Of a DNA stretch of 64,000 nt, positions 20,956 to 32,546 are shown piece after piece. The DNA is from Carposina sasakii. Taxonomy: Eukaryota > Arthropoda > Insecta > Lepidoptera > Carposinidae. The stretch spans positions 4,216,001 to 4,280,000 of the forward strand of contig CP053157.1 in the NCBI GenBank assembly GCA_014607495.2. Direction: 5' to 3'. The notes beneath the pieces were generated by a model. The model saw only the letters and a list, made by a program, of their open reading frames with translations. It did not search any database and was not told where the DNA came from. The position numbers and the translations under genes are program-made. How positions within the stretch are numbered: the first letter of the stretch is position 1; each line of letters opens with the position of its first letter.

Positions 20956-23612
20956 AATACTTTGGACGTTGTAAAAATATATTATTGCTGCATTAAAATA
21001 AGTATGTCACATTTTACGTATGATCCACATCACTGTACTTACTCGTACCTACATATAGATTAAGAAAAATACGAGCTTCGTTTAGAAATAGTGATCGCTT
21101 TCAAGTGTCGTGTTGTAATAGAAAACATTATCATGAAATAGTTTTTAATTTTCTTTTTATATTCATTGAAAAAGAAATTCTGTTTAGAAAATATCTTTTT
21201 GTAAATTTAATAATGAAACGCACAGAAATCTGGTGACAGGGTTTAACCGTTTTGAATTTTTGAAAAAGTAAATTGCTTTGCAAAATATAGCATTCAAAGT
21301 TTAAATTTGGCCGTAGACGTTAATGGAATGTTATAATATGTAGTACTTACCTACTTTTATATTGTTTCGGTATTTTTAAATCTCGGCAAAGGATCAGAAA
21401 CATTCTTTCTGTAAGTCTTTTTACGTACAACTTATCTATTTTCTCTATTAGAATTTTATGCATAAAATATTTTTCTAATCTTCTGCAATTTACAAAAACA
21501 GACCACTTTGTAAAAATATAAATATTTTAAACAATATACATTACCTATTGAAGCAAGTTTTAACAAATTCGTAAGTTCTGACATAAACACTAAACTACAT
21601 CACCATAAATACAACTTTAACATTACTTATAATAAATACTTTCAACACAGGTTACATCAATATGAAATAATACCTACCATATGTTTATCTTAACGACAAG
21701 AATACAATAAATTAACTGTCATACACACATTCACCGCAATAGTTTCTGTACCAAATTCGCCAAAATGAGGCAAGTATAATTTTACACAGAAAAACCACCA
21801 GAATTTCATCTAAGAGTCTCGCAGTCAATAAATAATACATAAATTATTATTGTGTTCTTGTCGTCCCTTTTCTATTGTGCTTCCATTGAATGCTTGCAAG
21901 AAATTGCTTATTTCCTATTAAATGCTGCTTAAGATTCCTAGCTCTATTTAAGTTTACATTAAGCTATTATTAAGTTCCGGGGCCTAACTAGCACAAACTA
22001 TCATGTCATAAATAAAACCATTGAAATAAACTAGAATTTCCTGTTGTATGATAACAGAAACAAGGGCAAAAGCGTACCCAGAACTCTCCATGAAGCCGTA
22101 TGTGTTTCATTGAACTGTTATATGGGAATCCATGAAACAAATAATTACGTCCAGTCACAGAGGACCACATTATGAGCACTCGATATTTACTGGTTACTCT
22201 AGAGACATATATAAATAACAATTTTACCTAATGGAGGCATTTGTAGGTACACCGAACACTAAACCTAAAGGTTAAACTATCAAAATATATTTTAAACTAA
22301 GTGATTTGATTGGCAAACCGAGGTTTAGCGACCGATAATACATACATAATATTGATTACTATGTATAAGGGTGTTGCCACACCAATTCTTCGATCGATGC
22401 CATCGATCACTATAGGTACATAGATTGTTGTGGTTACAGCCTAAAAAAGGCAAAGTTTTATCGCTACTAAAATATATCTACTTTATTATTCTTATTTAAA
22501 GGGCCCATTCAAGAAGAAAGGGCCCTAAGGTGTTAATAAAATAAGTTGCATCGACCACAAAATAAATCACTTTGTTAATATGTAAGATTATTTTACGTGT
22601 ATAAAATCGTTCCTTTACTATTTTTAAGTATCAGAGAAAATTAGATTTTAAGCATAGGTCTTAATACTATTATAGTTTGCTGACTACAGATTATTGCTAC
22701 TGCCTTTGAAGAAATGTTAGATCATATAAATTGAGTTGCCACAATTAAAGGTAGGCGCCCATTATTGATATCGAATAAGAAAATAGAAATTATACATTAA
22801 CGTCATGGCATTAAAGAGATAATTAAAAAGAACCTAAACATCCCACTGCATAAAAATTTACTTATGAAATAAAAACTTAATAGGTACATAATGTTACTAA
22901 TTTGTACTATTGTTGTTACTACAGATTCTATTTGCCACCTAATTTTTTTTTTCTTGCCGATGTCGATAATGTGCGCTGAGCCTAATTATTTTTTAAAGCA
23001 ACCGCCCACTTGTTGCGACAGAAGCATTGCCATATATTCTTATATGAAGATTGTTTCCTTAGTGGAAGCGAGATGCAGTTTTAAGCAATGTGGACATCTC
23101 GCTTACAATTTAAAAATAACTTGCTTTACGGCATATATGCGTGTGTTGTGTTATAATTTCATTGGAAATAATAATCATTCAATATAATTTTCTGTGTAAA
23201 CACAAGAATAATTTAATTATTGTATTAAAATTTATATTGACATTCGTAAAAATTTCCCCTTAAATGACTACTGTAGTCGTCCCTTTAAATGACTATGATA
23301 CATGTGCAAAGTTCTTTCAAAAATATTCCTTTCCCTTTCCAAAGTTCGAGAACATTTACATCGAATAGTTTTACGTTGTATTTTCTATTACGGTACAAAT
23401 AACACAAAAGGAACGGAGACTACTGTGATTTTAAATGTTGTAATGCGTGAAAAGTTGGGGTGTTCATAAGGTCTGTTTTTTAAGCAGTGCGTTTATATTC
23501 TGTTTCCGAATTTTACGTATCTTAAAATATTGAAAATGATTAATAAGACGTTAATATAATCATACCTAGAAGGCCGATTCAGTGTTCAGGATGCTCGGAT
23601 AAAAACAATTTA

Positions 23613-23749
23613 CTAGCGACAGTGAAGTTCGCAATGTTATCCTAACATAATCCTCCAATAGCAAGTCTTCATTTAGCGTACGAGTATTTGTCAAATGAAG
23701 TGATAAAGTCTAACTTGGTGGAAATATTTCGATGACATCCTGTCGCTAG
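23613..23749. mobile_element. MITE with CTAGCGACAG ends
   Basis: It starts CTAGCGACAGTGAAGTTCGC and ends with CTGTCGCTAG. A longer relative with extra internal sequence is at 41170-41472. Confidence 0.6.
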
Positions 23750-24507
23750 AAAAATAGTTACATTATCTAAACTCTAGATTTTATAAAAAAAAAAAACATT
23801 TATCGGGAACAGATTTTTAACGCCTTGTCTAAAAAATAGTGCTCGAAAAATTTATTCTAATTAGAATTTTATAAAAATAAAGAGCAATGGGATATTATTT
23901 AGTTGTGTTCTGTAAATAATTATTGTTTTAAATCATAGCCTGTATTGTTCATTATGTCGTTTATATTATTTATAGGCATTGGTGCATATCATGTGTATAG
24001 GTCAGATGATTAATCAAATAAACTAGAACAAAATATTAATGTATTTTTATTTTTCCTACCTATTTATACCGAGATAGGTAAGGTAGGTTGTATATGTGGC
24101 GCCGAAGTACATATAATATTATGTGTGTGACGCTAATCAGATTGATGATGTCATTTTTTTATCATTTGAATTATACTAAGTAAAGAGGTTTACAGTTTTC
24201 TAAACAGAATATGATGCATATCTAGCCTAATAGATACAGTTTAATAAAACGAATATTTATTTGAATGTAACACGTGATATATTTCGTTTCAACTTTAGCT
24301 AATATTCTTTTATAACATAATAATTATTATTTACATCATTTATTGCAAAACCTTAAAATAAAATCACAACAAAAATACAGGGTGACTATAACAATGTTAG
24401 AAAAATAAGATCTGACATTTATCAGAGTCATCATTAGTAAATAAAAAATACTTATCTATTCAACTGTACATGGTATACGATAACTTATTTGAAAATGGAA
24501 ATAGGTA

Positions 24508-24622
24508 GGTAGGCTTCACTAGAATACATCAGCTGAATCTCCTTCCGTGCATGTCGTAAGAGTCGATTAAGGAACTCAGGTATACAGGCGATCAAGCTAG
24601 CAACGAGTAACTGATCTTTAAC
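24508..24622 (+). repeat. SINE-like repeat, GTGCATGTCGTAAGAGTC family
   Basis: A 5' portion only, with AGAATACATCAGCTG, CTTCCGTGCATGTCGTAAGA and AAGCTAGCAACGAG. Confidence 0.65.
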
Positions 24623-24655
24623 ATAAAATATTAAAAAGAAAATGAAATTAAAAAA

Positions 24656-24740
24656 AAAATCACCAGAGTGAGATTTGAACTCTCGTCCACTTACATTCCG
24701 TGCTCGTCACTTAACTCGTATGACGAATTTTACCATCTCT
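24656..24740 (-). repeat. tRNA-derived SINE head, decayed
   Basis: It matches the SINE heads at 5579 and 34126 (ATTCCGTGC, TATGACGAATTTTACCATCT) with damaged internal promoter boxes. Confidence 0.5.
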
Positions 24741-26633
24741 TTTAAATTACCTACGTTTTTGGCAACTATTTAACATCCATTTCCGCTATGCAAATTTTGT
24801 CTATGGGATCATTTATGATCATGCAGATTTCAAGAACACAGCCGTGTTCATACTGCATCATCTTATTTTGCCATTGTTCATTAACCATTTTCAAATAGTT
24901 TCTACAGTGGCGCGGCTTATATTAATTATGGTGTTGACATATTAAATTATTCGCAACAGCTTTATGATAATTTTATTGTGTCAGCGTTCATTGTCTAAGA
25001 AAACAGATACTTTCGCCAGTTTCAACACCCGTATCCATAAAGATGAAGTAATTTATTTTGCGCAGGAAATTACATAAGTAATGATTTTTATTCCGTTCTT
25101 AATATTTTTTTAAGAACTGTTAAGTCAACGACTATAAAATAAGATAAAATACGGAATAATTCTAGTGTCAATTATTTAGGTATGTCAGAATCAAGAAATT
25201 ACTCAGCTATAAGTAATTACTTATTTATAGATACGGGTGTGTATATGAAATAAATATATGTAATTTGGAATGTCGAGAAAATAGAAAAGAATGGCGGAAT
25301 TTATCTCTGCGAAACACGGAAGTGCTACTATAAAATTTTTTATCGAGGTTATCTATCGGCGGTAGGAAAGAGCAAGAAGACTAGTTTACACTTACAATAA
25401 GTAAGAAAGAGATGACACTATTCGCAAATTACGTGACAAATTGCAAAAAAATGTTGGTGCGGATTTTCCCTCTTATTCTATTGGAATTTAATAGTTTCTT
25501 TTTTCATTTTGATTATCCAATAATTTTAATCTATGAAACTTTTGACACATTTGTACGTATTTACATAACGTCAATATTAGATGGACAGAATATTGATAAC
25601 GAATCACGATATAAGGAAGAATATCGAAATAGTCATTATTTAAAAACATTGTCATGTTATATCTAAATATATTAAAGTAAAATATTATTCCAAGGCCAAA
25701 TTCTAAAGGCGACAATTTTAAAACCACTGATTCAAATCAAGATATTAAATGTACATTTAGAAATTATTATGACTTAAGGAGATTATTATTATGATAATTA
25801 ACTCCTTAAAGTTCTTCCATAAAGCACTTATTCAACAAACGAACTTTAATCAAACTATCCAAGAAACTACGTCCTTCGAATGCTAGTCACCTTAACCTAC
25901 ATCAATCCAAATTAAGATATCATTTAAAAGCCGACTTTAGAATCTGGCCAGAGCTCTCTTAGAAAACAATCAAAACATTACCCAGTTAATAAAGTCCTAT
26001 GAAATATAAACTCTAAGTTCACATGCAAAGCTTACATTTTTGCACACATTTAAATCCTCCTATCTATTAAATACCATTCATATTTTACAAATATAAAGTT
26101 TAAGACGGATTACAGAGATCTTTCCCATCACTATTATTTACTGGAGGAATAATATAATATATAATTAGTATGTACACTAAGCATATATATTTTTAAACCG
26201 ACATGGAAAATAGGAACCAAATCATATATTTAATATAAAAGCCTCTAAAGTTATTAACAGACATAAACTATAACGAACATTTAGACTTACTTGCATGAAC
26301 TGACAAAATTAGATATAATTTTTTACCCCAGTTTGACTCACAGATACCTTTCCATATCAGTCTATGTTAAAAACACGACGTGCGCTAAAGTCGGACGCGG
26401 ATTGCGAAGGATTTAATTTAATGATCCTACAGTGTTTAGGTGTCACTGTACTAAATTTATCATCATCCCCGTCCGTACTATAATCGGGTACAAATTGTCC
26501 AAGATTTAGGCCAATTTTGTTGGTGAAAGTAAGTCTTAGTATGAGTTAGTGACTGCGTGAAACCAAATACATAAAAAAAAAATAGTTTAATTTGGTGTTT
26601 TAATTTACAATGTAATATAAAAAAATTCTCGTG

Positions 26634-26791
26634 TGTTAGTTACCATACTCCTCCGAAACGGCTTGACTGATTCTTATGAAATTTTATATGCATATTCAGT
26701 AGGTCTGAGAATCGGCTACTATCTATTTTTCAAACCCCTAAGTGATAAGGGTTGTCCACACGAGCGGAGCCGCGGGCAACAGCTAGTTTTA
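26634..26791 (+). mobile_element. Helitron-like non-autonomous repeat fragment, tentative
   Basis: It runs from TGTTAGTTACCATACTCCTC to GAGCCGCGGGCAACAGCTAG followed by T. The GC-rich word next to a terminal CTAG matches the other Helitron-like pieces. Confidence 0.5.
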
Positions 26792-27112
26792 TATAAAAAT
26801 CTGTTACGTTAAGCCGCTTTGCGGCGGTATCAAATAAAATAATTATGAATAAACAATAACGACTTACCCACTGATTTTTAAGAAACTATTTTACTAAGAA
26901 CTTATCGACTACAAACCTTTTGGATGTTTGTTGACAATTTTTTTTTACATTTACGTATTACATATATGATTATTTTTACATATAAGTGTTATATTCATCA
27001 CAGATATGATGCATAGAAGAAATATACATTTAGTAAATGACGCGTGAACAATATACATTAGAATTTAAATTATTGAATGTAGAAAAAGATTACTTAGCCA
27101 GGAACCAAACCT

Positions 27113-27335
27113 AAGGGCTTCACTAGAATACCTCCTAGATTTCCTTCCATGCATGTCATAAGAGTCGACTATGGAACTCGGGTATTATCTCATATAAGCT
27201 AGCAATTTGTCGCTGATCATTAACATCTGCACCTGCTATCCTAAACGTGGCTGTGCGATTTTCCTTATGATCCTTCAGTTCCGGCTACCCCATTTCGGGA
27301 ATACAACCATGTCTATAGTACAAAATTCTTACACA
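27113..27335 (+). repeat. SINE-like repeat, GTGCATGTCGTAAGAGTC family
   Basis: Near full length, with TTCCATGCATGTCATAAGAG, ATAAGCTAGCAATTTG and TTTCGGGAATACAACC. A LINE-tail fragment (27375-27475) follows closely. Confidence 0.65.
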
Positions 27336-27374
27336 CCCTTTGTTCATGCGTCATTAAGTTAGTATAGTATACCT

Positions 27375-27475
27375 ACCCAGCATGGTGACTATTGGCAAAA
27401 ACTCCCTATGGCAGTAGCCTTGTGGCGTGCCCTGGGGGAGGCCTACATCCAGCAGTTGACTGTAATAGACTGATC
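27375..27475 (+). repeat. 3' fragment of the GTGGACTGCAATAGGCTG SINE
   Basis: Contains CATGGTGACTATTGGCAAA, GTGGCGTGCCCTGGGGGAGG and a diverged CCAGCAGTTGACTGTAATAG. Confidence 0.6.
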
Positions 27476-27969
27476 TATGTATGTATTAGTACACTGCAAT
27501 GGTTGATTTAATATCAAATGGTCTCAACAAGTCCTTTTCGCTTCGGTCGCGGCTCTCCCGATATGAATGAGGTTTCTTCTGATGACATCCTCGCTAGTTT
27601 GGGGGCCGCCATGGAGGTGCTTGGCTGGGCCTATAATAGACAACAAAATAAGATACAAAATAAAAGCTTGTAAAAAAATCACATGTGGCTGTCAATCGGG
27701 TACTTGCAGACAGACCATGTGGAAGGTTTTGTGTGTAATCCTGGCAACCCCATTTTTGGACCAAGCCGTGTGGCTGTATGGGCTTAGTTCCCCTTGCTTT
27801 CCTTCGGGATAAACTGTGTTGTTTATGTATGTATGTAAACAATATTTCGAAATAGGACGAGTATACCGAATGCGTAAATAAAATAACTGTAAAACTTGAC
27901 TTGAGCTTTTGATTTTCATGGGAAAGGAAAAACGGAAAATAGTTTGTTTTTTCACACACTACACAACAC

Positions 27970-28182
27970 ATTAACCTACAAATCCCACATTAAGATCCCT
28001 AAGGTCTTGTGTCGTGGGTACTAAGCAACGGTATATAAATACATAGATAAGTATAGAAACATCCATGACTCGAAACAAACATCAATATTCATCATATCAA
28101 TGTTTGCACCTACCGGGATTCGAACCCAGGACCTATGGCGTCGCAAGCAGGGTCACTACCTACTAGACCAATCGGCCGTCAG
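27970..28182 (-). repeat. tRNA-derived SINE
   Basis: On the minus strand the head reads CTGACGGCCGATTGGTCTAG, followed by a box B-like GGTTCGAATCCCGG about 45 bases on, then a body ending near TAATGTGGGATTTGTAGG. It has RNA polymerase III-type internal boxes, but it is a mobile repeat, not a tRNA gene. Confidence 0.7.
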
Positions 28183-28249
28183 TTTATGCGGATAAAGTTG
28201 TGGGCGACTGCAAGTATATTTTGTCTAAAATTATGTTAGCCTGTGCTGA

Positions 28250-28450
28250 TAAGGGGCTTATAAAACATCAACTGCATCTCCTTCCGTGCATGTCGTACGA
28301 GTCGACTAAAGAACCCCAGGGGTGTTTCCTCTGGCGATTATCACTGATCATTTTACATCTCTCCGCTGTGGTAAACATGGCTGTGGGAACTCTTTCGTGA
28401 ACCTGCACCTCTGTCCACCCCATTTTAGGAACGCAGCCGTGTAAATATGT
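28250..28450 (+). repeat. SINE-like repeat, GTGCATGTCGTA family, with (TATG)n tail
   Basis: Landmarks are CTCCTTCCGTGCATGTCGTA, GGGGTGTTTCCTCTGGCGAT and GAACGCAGCCGTGTAAAT, followed by ATGTATGTATGTATG. Confidence 0.7.
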
Positions 28451-29282
28451 ATGTATGTATGGGTGAAATTACGTTCATTGACTTCAAATGTATTGTATGG
28501 AAAACTCTGCGCATTCACTGCCGGTGACTACTTGCGTCTTTTTGGTTTTCTAGAGTCGCCGCCAACGCGTAGTTACGTCCTCACACTACGCGTTGAACTA
28601 ATATCGGCATGGTTAGAAAATCTGCCGAAAGCGAATGTGTTAAAAGGGATTTTAAAAATGGCTACCTACCTGTACAATAACAGGCGCAGGTTTAATACTG
28701 GCTGTGCTTTTAATGTCGGCCAGAGGGATGTCTTCAGAGCGCGCGCGCGGCGAGCTGTCCCGAGATCCGTGCGTACTGCTGCTACGGGATATACTGCTGT
28801 AAGGCGTACGGATAACGTTGGTTATTGAATGGCAGATTTACGGGCACTTAATACGTTATGTAGTTACGTTAGGGGGGACGGTGCAATACTGAAGTGTTTT
28901 CGGTACTTCGTTAAACACGGACATAGCATAATTGATATGATGTCGCCATATTGACTATTTTTATAACATATAACATAATTTACTACATAACATACCATAA
29001 TCATTTTATAACATACAACGCCCAGGGCCATATAATTATACGAATGTTAAAAATCATGTAATGCCAAAAAAGGTTCGACATACTATAGCAGTACGGCATA
29101 TTTTTCCTTCAACAGAAATGCCGCGGAGTGTAGTGCCGCTGCAGTGGTTAAGCTCATACGAATTCATATAAAGTATGTTTTTCGGGCCGCGCTGCTATAG
29201 GGCGTTTAACGCTTATAAGCTAGACATTTAAATCTAATTAAATTACTAAAGATAGCATTCACATAAACATACATATTATATA

Positions 29283-29530
29283 CTAGTGGACGCCCGCGAC
29301 TCCGTCCGCGTGGACTACAGAAAAAACAAAATGGCGAAATTATCCGGGATAAAAAGTAGCCTATATGTTAAGTGGGACCTGTCACAATATATTCCTGAAA
29401 ACTGCATCGAAATCGGTTCAGCCGTTTCTGAGATTAGCGTGCACAAACGCACAGACAAACAGACAAAAATTCCAAAAATCATCGTTTTGGGTTATATTGC
29501 GTTAATAAAGGTCTCCTATAATATTTTTTC
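29283..29530 (-). mobile_element. Helitron-like non-autonomous element, GGACGCCCGCGACTCCGTCC type
   Basis: It matches the inverted copy at 50436-50700 along its length, including GCATCGAAATCGGTTCAGCC, GCGTGCACAAACGCACAGAC and AAATCATCGTTTTG. Confidence 0.6.
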
Positions 29531-29791
29531 TCATATATCTTCCATGTACAGACAGCGATCCGTTACATTTTTATTATATGTATAGATTTGTGCCAATGAA
29601 AAACAACACTATGAGAGAAAACATTTAAGTATGTATAACATACATATTGACAAGTACAAACAAAATTAGTAGATTTTATAAACATGCGAGATGAGTTTCA
29701 TTCTATTCATGTTTTTCAATGACGAGGATGTAATAATGGTTTTTTTTATGAATCCAGATGGAATTAATCTAGCTAAGGATCTCCGTGCATA

Positions 29792-29936
29792 CAGGGTGAT
29801 TTTCGCACGATCAAGGAATAAATAAAAAATAAAAAATATTCCCAGCATTTTTTTTGGCATAAACTTACTTTATTTGATGTATAGAGTACGTACCCTTCGT
29901 TAATGGTAGCCACAAAAAACACCCTGTATTATAGAA
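29792..29936 (-). mobile_element. CAGGGTG-ended MITE, internally deleted copy
   Basis: Both ends are present (ACAGGGTGATTTTCGC and ACACCCTGTATT) but the middle third of the family is missing, leaving about 145 bp. Confidence 0.75.
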
Positions 29937-30067
29937 AATGCACTAAAATCAAATGATTGTTCTTAAATAAGTGTTCAAGTTAGGATAACCTATAATAGAC
30001 ACGTGACACATTATCCGTTACATAGATGTAGACTTTCAAGGCCTTACTAATAAAAAGCTCGAAACCA

Positions 30068-30228
30068 GCCCCCCTAGCATTACCACACATCGTGGATATC
30101 GTATCGTATGATATCGTATCGTCTCAATAAAAATTCAACATGGCGGCTATATTTATCGCATTTTGACAGGCAAAATGTCGATAAATCGGTTTATCATATC
30201 GTGTTTCGCAGGTCATGCTACTTGTGCA
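30068..30228. mobile_element. MITE-like repeat, CCCCCCTAGCAT family, copy 1
   Basis: It runs from GCCCCCCTAGCATTACCACA to CAGGTCATGCTACTTG, with ATGGCGGCTATAT and TTTATCATATCGTGTTT inside. An inverted copy lies at 38215-38361 inside an ema intron. Confidence 0.7.
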
Positions 30229-30536
30229 AGCTATAGGTACTCAGTTTAATATGACAGATATTTCATATATTTTAATGTCAAAAGTCATATATAACGACTC
30301 GCTATTAACGAGGATATAATTTTACTCGAGGTTTATTAGTAGCGCGGTAAATTTTCAATATTTTGGGAAATAAAACGTCATTTAAGTAATGTATATCACA
30401 TATTAAATAAAAACATGCCAACATAGTTTGCGTCATGTAAAAAATAACGCTGACAAAGTTCCCCTCTCTCACATCATAATTTTTTACATGCAAAGTTGTA
30501 GATAAATGTGGAGTCAATATTCAAACTATTGTAATA

Positions 30537-30742
30537 CTAGTGGACGCCCGCTGTAGAAAAAACTAAATGTCGAAATTATCCGGGATAAAAAGTAGCTTAT
30601 GTGTTAATCCAGGGTGTCAGCTAACTCTATACCAAATTTTATTAAAATCGCTCCAGCCGTTTTTACGTGAAAGAGTAACAAACGTCCATCCATCCATCCA
30701 TACTTACAAACTTTCACGTTTATAATATTATATATAGTAGGA
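30537..30742 (-). mobile_element. Helitron-like element copy with a short internal deletion
   Basis: It starts CTAGTGGACGCCCGCTGTAG, so the GACTTCGTCC..GTGGACT segment is missing. It then follows the family to TTCACGTTTATAATATTA. Confidence 0.6.
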
Positions 30743-31382
30743 AGGATAATCTTTCATAGTATGAACTTTCACTATGACATAGGTACATATTGAAACCAAA
30801 GGGCCCATTAATAGTCACCTATATTTGCCAGATATTCCATACATTTGGCTGTCAAATGTCACTTTTAAACAGTATCTAATTTTAATTTGCTCTGCCTATC
30901 CCGTAAGGGATAAAGGCGTGATTATATGTAATATAATATCTAATTTTAGACATGGCTTAGTAATAATACCGCAATTCTACGAAATATTTCGTGATTCGCA
31001 TACGTGTACAAAACCGAGCTTAAATTTAAACACTAATAAAAATTATATTCGACACCAAATCCACGGATTATCTGACAAAATTAGACAATGTTCAGCTTAA
31101 ATGACAAACTTTTTTGTTGGTTTGAATTTTGACTCCACTATTACCTACCCATTTTTCCCAAGACACAAAAAAAACTTACACAGTTCGATGCTTTAGTATC
31201 CACCACCAGTATGATGTTCGCATATGCTTAGAAAACGTGTATATTTATACCTTTTGTGGTTTAAATGCTGCACTAACCTCTCCCTGCTGGTCGTTCGTTC
31301 TCGATAGACGACTATTCCGTCTTTCATGTGTGCGCTCGGTCGACGGAGGCGTCTGTCGGTGTCGTCTTCACCTGAAATAAAT

Positions 31383-31660
31383 GATGATGATGATGTCAGA
31401 CCGTATTTCGGTCATAGCGGCCAATGTCAATTGAGATTTGCCATGTACAGTATCGTCCAACTGTCAAATCACATAGATTTTGCTAGGGAGTTGCTAGCGT
31501 TACGACGTGTAAAAAGGTTCGTGCTTACCCCACAGGACCGATGGTTTGACGAACTTACCGCGGCAAGAGTCAAGTGTCAATTTTAATACACTAAAATTTG
31601 TACCCCGGGACTGGGATCGAACCTACGCCCCCCATTGTAAAGAGCACATCTGAACCATCA
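31383..31660 (-). repeat. tRNA-derived SINE (TATTTCGGCCAAGGCGGCCA family) interrupted by a MITE
   Basis: Parts at 31383-31440 and about 31580-31660 match the SINE at 56727-57075, including the GGGATCGAACCTACGCC head. Between them lies the CGTGCTTACCCCA MITE fragment at 31449-31534. Confidence 0.55.
31449..31534. mobile_element. MITE fragment, GGTTCGTGCTTACCCCA family
   Basis: It shares CTGTCAAATCACATAGATTT, GCTAGCGTTAC and AAAAAGGTTCGTGCTTACCC with 32860-32951. The left inverted repeat is missing in both. Confidence 0.65.
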
Positions 31661-31757
31661 CCGCTAACACACGCATTAACCTATTTCCATACTAAGGCCC
31701 ACTTTAAATCTAAATCGCGAATTAGCACACAATATGGCGTCTTGCTTTTTCTTATAC

Positions 31758-32036
31758 AGTGTGATTTTTGGTCGTCAACGTTCTCGAAAACTACGGAATC
31801 TCCTCATCATCACGATCATTTTTCTCCATGGAAGCATACCTGGGAAGTGTCTGGTTCAAAGTTGAGTAAATAGCCTGCGTTTTTCTGCATAAACACTGGC
31901 CGATTAAGTAATAAATTTTTTTTTTTCAAAAAAATTTACATTGTTTCCCAGCATTTTTTTTTTGCATAAACTTACTTTATTTGATGTATAGAGTACGTAC
32001 CCTTCGTTAAGGGTGGCAACGAAAAAACACCTGTAT
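31758..32036 (-). mobile_element. CAGGGTG-ended MITE, inverted copy downstream of ema
   Basis: Read in reverse it follows the family through CCTTCGTTAAGGGTGGCAAC to a diverged end TACAGTGTGATTTTTGGTC. Confidence 0.75.
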
Positions 32037-32390
32037 AAACAGAAAAAGACGTCCATGTGTTAAATTAAATCTAAATTTACGCATTTGCATGGCCCTAAGT
32101 TCTATAGCGTCATAAATTTCACTAGCTTTTCACCCGTGACTTCTTCCGCTTAAACATTGTTGCCCTTAGAACTGTTATTTTTTAAAATGCTAAAACCTGA
32201 AACAGGTAATCTAATTATTTTTTTCTCACATATACAAACTTTCGACGCGCAGTTTAATCCTTTAAAAAATATTCTAAATGGCTTTTTTCTTTTGTGACGT
32301 ATAAGGTCCATATTACATCACAAAAGGAAGCCACGATCTAAATTTCACGTTTCTACTGTTAGCTATATACTATACATATACTATACTATA

Positions 32391-32546
32391 CTATATATAT
32401 ATACCCGAAGTGCGGCGAATAGCCGATAGTCCAGGTCTCGAGAATAACGGCTTGAATCTTGTCACAGAGCTCTGCGCACTCATTCCAGACACTTCTAGAA
32501 GGCGACCGATTTGCTGCATCTTCTTTTGGCGGGCTTTCGTTCGACC
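32391..32546 (-). CDS. ema: ema exon 13 (last)
   Basis: Acceptor TTTTTTTTCAG. It encodes [19 protein letters not shown], matching the basic segment after KQRL in CLEC16A. It reads through [15 protein letters not shown] to TAG at 32393-32391 inside a TA-rich run. A potential donor (CGG then GTATAT) lies a few codons before the stop, so a further exon is possible though none was found. Confidence 0.75.
   Translation of the reverse strand, partial: GRTKARQKKMQQIGRLLEVSGMSAQSSVTRFKPLFSRPGLSAIRRTSGIYI

Larger units (their letters stand above)
17650..24050. other. AT-rich interval downstream of gene 1
   Basis: No gene was recognised here. It is low in SINEs compared with neighbouring DNA, which would fit a long 3' untranslated region, but this is inference. 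It contains MITEs at 19846-20033, 20229-20404 and 23613-23749 and a short 22-bp tandem repeat near 20889-20955. The small open frame at 22891-23187 has no supporting features. Confidence 0.4.

Noticed and set aside
27594..27971. 125-codon open frame on the minus strand
   Set aside because: It spans mobile-element fragments and has no recognisable domain or splice structure.
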